Source of the DNA: Rickettsia typhi
GTDB taxonomy: Bacteria; Pseudomonadota; Gammaproteobacteria; Burkholderiales; Burkholderiaceae_C
Assembly (NCBI GenBank): GCA_943325485.2
Contig: CALPPP020000073.1
Coordinates: forward strand, 1-6,444
Reading direction: 5' to 3'
Length of the DNA: 6,444 bases
A model generated the notes under the pieces. It worked only from the letters and a program-made list of their open reading frames with translations. It was not told the origin of the DNA and did not search any database. A program made the position numbers and the translations under genes. Below are positions 3,972-6,444 of the stretch, in pieces (position 1 is the stretch's first letter; each line of letters opens with the position of its first letter).

Positions 3972-6398
3972 TCAGGTACGCAAACGAGCGCTCAATTGTT
4001 GAGTCAATTGTTGCACCACAGCTTGTACAGCTTGATCGATTTGGGCATCGGTCAATGTTGCATCGGTGCTTTGCATGGTCAGACGCACTGCCAAGCTTTT
4101 CTCCCCGACTGCGACATTACCACCTTCTTTAGCGGGACGGTAAACATCAAACAGCACCGCATCTTGCAGCAAGCCTTGCGTAGTTGCGCAGTGAATACAG
4201 TTCATCAAGGCTTGGTGGCTGATCTCTTCTTTCACCACCACCGCAATGTCTCTTTCCACCGCTTGCAACTTGGGCACAGCCATTGCCACAGGCACTTTGC
4301 GCTTTAACAAAGCATCTAGCTGCAACTCAAAGACCACGGGTGCATAGGACAAGTCCCATTGCTGACGCCACTTGGGGTGGAGCTCGCCTATCCAGCCCAC
4401 GGCCTTGCCATCAGAAGAAATACGGGCACAGCGGCCAGGGTGAAGTGCGGGATGTTCAGCAGCCTCGAATTGAACACGGTGCGGCGAAAACAATGCCTCG
4501 ACATCGGCTTTGACATCAAAGAAATCAGCATTTTTTTTCTCGCCGTTCCAAGCTAATTCATTGACAGGCCCCCAAGCCATGCCAGCGACCATCATGGGTT
4601 GGTCTAAACCTTTGACCGATTGCAAAGAATCCTCGGTGTCCGGGCTTTTGTGAAACACACGACCTACTTCAAAAACCCGCACACGAGAGGCTTTGCGATC
4701 CGCATTGAATTTGACCACCTGCAGCAAGGAACCCATGAGGCTAGAACGCATCACGCTCATATGGCTGGCAATCGGGTTGAGCAGTTGAACAGGGTCGCCA
4801 TTGCCTGCCAAATCTTTTTCCCACTGGGCATCAACGAAACTGAAGTTGATGGTTTCTTGGTAACCCAATGCGGCAAGACTTCGACGCACGGCAAAAGGGT
4901 GTCTCAGGTGCTCTGGGATGAGATGCGGCGTGATGGGGGCAAGCGGGGCCGTAGACGGCAGTTGATCAAAGCCCACCATACGGGCGACTTCTTCAATCAG
5001 GTCTTCCTCAATCGTGATGTCAAACCTGAAGCTAGGTGGCGTCACAGTGATAACGCCTTGGGCTTCGCTCACCGCAAGGCCCAAACCTCTTAAGGCATCG
5101 GCCATGCGCTGTTGGGACAGGTCGACACCCAAGACTTTATTGGCTCTGGCCACACGCATGGCAACAGGCTTGCGAACAGGCAGATGGAGTTGATGATCGT
5201 CCATTTGTCCGACTTGGCTTTGCGGTGTGCCACAAATATCCAGTACCAAACGGCTAATGCGTTCAATATGCTCAACCGTATGTTCTGGGTCGACGCCACG
5301 CTCAAAACGGTGTCCGGCATCGGTCGAAAAATTGAACCGCCTCGATCGTCCAGCGACCGCTTGCGGCCACCAAAAGGCAGCTTCGATGTAAATATGTTGC
5401 GTGTCATCAGAGACCGCAGTGGCATCACCACCCATAATGCCTGCAAGCGACTCCACTTGTGAAGCATCTGCAATCACGCCGACCTTGTCATCGAGTTCTA
5501 CCGTGTTGCCATTTAAAAGCTTGAGTGTTTCCCCTGCTTTGCCCCAACGCACGACCAAGCCATCATTTATTTTGTCGAGATCAAAGATGTGCGAAGGGCG
5601 TCCCAACTCGAACATCACATAGTTGGAAATATCCACCAAAGCACTCACGCTGCGCTGGCCACAACGCGACAAGCGCTCAACCATCCAGGCAGGCGTCGCC
5701 GCTTTGGGGTTGACGTGTTTCAAAACACGGCCACTGAATCGGCCGCATAAATCAGTTGCTTCAACACTCACAGGCAAGACATCTTGAATATCGACATGAA
5801 CGGCCGGGAATTCGGGCTGTAACAAAGGCGCCCCAGTCAACGCCGACAGTTCACGCGCAATGCCGTACACACTCAAGCAATGCGCCAAATTGGGTGTGAG
5901 CTTGAGGGTGAACAAGGTGTCATCCAACTGCAAATGGTCACGGATGCTTTGACCCAGCCTCGCTTCAGGCGAGAGCTCCAACAAGCCCTCGTGTTCTTGC
6001 GAAAGATGAAGTTCGCGGGAAGAACACAACATGCCTTGACTTTCCACGCCGCGCAATTTACCCAGTTTGATGAGAAACGGCTTACCATCTTCGCCGGGTG
6101 GTAACTCTGCACCCACCAGTGCACAAGGCACTTTGATACCGACACGGGCATTCGGCGCACCACAAACAATGGAAAGTGGCTCAGCTTGTCCCACATCCAC
6201 TTGGCAAATACGCAAACGATCGGCATTGGGATGCTGTTCAGCAGCAACGATGTGGCCTACCACCACCTTAGAGAAGGCAGGCGCAACGCTACGCATCTCT
6301 TCCACCTCAAGACCTGCCATGGTCAAGGTGTCAGCGAGTTGCTGTGTGCTTAAGGGTGGGTTACAAAATTCTCGCAACCAAGATTCAGGAAATTGCAT
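3972..6398 (-). CDS. pheT: Phenylalanine-tRNA ligase beta subunit
   Basis: This cytoplasmic enzyme subunit works in the alpha2-beta2 complex that charges tRNA-Phe. At 808 residues it is the usual full length (E. coli 795), with all expected domains in order. The tRNA-binding OB fold (about 40-148) includes HPNADRLRICQVDVG and GAPNARVGIKVPCALVG. The B3/4 editing domain (about 210-385) includes DISNYVMFELGRPSHIFD (256-273), SLAGIMGG (317-324) and FNFSTDAGHRFERGVDP (355-371). The B5 domain spans about 405-480, ending EEVARMVGFDQLP (469-481). A catalytic-like core (about 490-695) includes HPALHPGRCARI and GWIGELHP. The C-terminal ferredoxin-fold anticodon-binding domain is about 713-807. AAGG lies 7 nt before the ATG, and the start is 18 bp after the pheS stop. 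An A8 run codes for residues 621-623 (see findings). Nothing suggests loss of function. Confidence 0.99.
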   Translation of the reverse strand: MQFPESWLREFCNPPLSTQQLADTLTMAGLEVEEMRSVAPAFSKVVVGHIVAAEQHPNADRLRICQVDVGQAEPLSIVCGAPNARVGIKVPCALVGAELPPGEDGKPFLIKLGKLRGVESQGMLCSSRELHLSQEHEGLLELSPEARLGQSIRDHLQLDDTLFTLKLTPNLAHCLSVYGIARELSALTGAPLLQPEFPAVHVDIQDVLPVSVEATDLCGRFSGRVLKHVNPKAATPAWMVERLSRCGQRSVSALVDISNYVMFELGRPSHIFDLDKINDGLVVRWGKAGETLKLLNGNTVELDDKVGVIADASQVESLAGIMGGDATAVSDDTQHIYIEAAFWWPQAVAGRSRRFNFSTDAGHRFERGVDPEHTVEHIERISRLVLDICGTPQSQVGQMDDHQLHLPVRKPVAMRVARANKVLGVDLSQQRMADALRGLGLAVSEAQGVITVTPPSFRFDITIEEDLIEEVARMVGFDQLPSTAPLAPITPHLIPEHLRHPFAVRRSLAALGYQETINFSFVDAQWEKDLAGNGDPVQLLNPIASHMSVMRSSLMGSLLQVVKFNADRKASRVRVFEVGRVFHKSPDTEDSLQSVKGLDQPMMVAGMAWGPVNELAWNGEKKNADFFDVKADVEALFSPHRVQFEAAEHPALHPGRCARISSDGKAVGWIGELHPKWRQQWDLSYAPVVFELQLDALLKRKVPVAMAVPKLQAVERDIAVVVKEEISHQALMNCIHCATTQGLLQDAVLFDVYRPAKEGGNVAVGEKSLAVRLTMQSTDATLTDAQIDQAVQAVVQQLTQQLSARLRT

Positions 6399-6416
6399 GT
6401 GTCTACCTTGGTCTGC

Positions 6417-6444
6417 TTAACGGAATTGGCTGAGGAAGCGAATA
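6417..6444 (-). CDS. pheS: Phenylalanine-tRNA ligase alpha subunit, last codons only
   Basis: The right edge holds eight sense codons and a TAA, reading I-R-F-L-S-Q-F-R-stop. This matches the conserved PheS C-terminus (E. coli ends DLRFLKQFK). The other two leftward frames give no such match. Its stop is 18 bp before the pheT start, as expected for a pheST operon. The rest of the gene lies beyond the window. Confidence 0.9.

Noticed and set aside
3666..4307. A 213-codon open frame on the + strand opposite ihfA and the end of pheT
   Set aside because: It lies wholly antisense to two clearly identified genes, has low-complexity His/Leu/Ser-rich content and no recognisable domain or SD; it is a shadow frame.
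4620..5093. Open frame of 157 codons on the + strand within pheT
   Set aside because: Antisense to intact pheT domains, with no family resemblance and no ribosome site.
5090..5473. 127-codon leftward open frame inside pheT
   Set aside because: Same-strand alternative frame of pheT; the pheT frame is fully explained by conserved domains.
1..6444. CRISPR arrays, insertion sequences, toxin-antitoxin pairs and riboswitches
   Set aside because: No regular repeats with spacers, transposase-like protein, paired small ORFs or recognisable aptamer motif could be seen on either strand.

Overview
The window reads as a chromosomal segment of a betaproteobacterium, order Burkholderiales and most likely Comamonadaceae. 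This rests on the sequence style of the phenylalanyl-tRNA synthetase beta chain, the gene order pheS-pheT-ihfA-merR-tRNA-Pro, and the close resemblance of the catabolic genes to the nag/nah salicylate genes of that group. No genus can be fixed from the sequence alone.

Left part (1-2698), aromatic-acid catabolism. A 5' fragment of a Rieske ring-hydroxylating oxygenase alpha subunit runs leftward off the window edge. Its first 85 residues look like NagG, the large subunit of salicylate 5-hydroxylase. It is divergent from a complete LysR-type regulator of the NahR/NagR kind across an AT-rich 187-bp control region, which carries a perfect GAATAT-N11-ATATTC dyad. Converging on the regulator, with the stop codons overlapping by 4 bp, is a 12-helix major facilitator of the aromatic acid:H+ symporter type. 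The inferred unit is import of an aromatic acid (salicylate or a relative), sensing of it by the LysR protein, and ring hydroxylation.

Middle (2699-3003). The transporter leader holds a regular array of three TGAATA/TATTCA half-sites spaced 11 bp apart. The same hexamer recurs in the regulator/oxygenase control region. Next come a strong rho-independent terminator and tRNA-Pro(GGG), which is read leftward and has its own TATAAT box.

Right part (3004-6444), housekeeping. Reading leftward from the right edge are the last codons of pheS, the complete pheT, ihfA (13 bp after pheT, its Shine-Dalgarno touching the pheT stop), a 166-bp gap with small dyads, and a small MerR-family regulator. This block is the familiar phenylalanyl-tRNA synthetase/IHF locus.

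No CRISPR array, insertion sequence, prophage gene or clearly new system is visible. The points of most interest are the shared operator-like hexamers, the junction of a catabolic module with the 3' side of a tRNA gene, and the dyad in the SD-less leader of merR.
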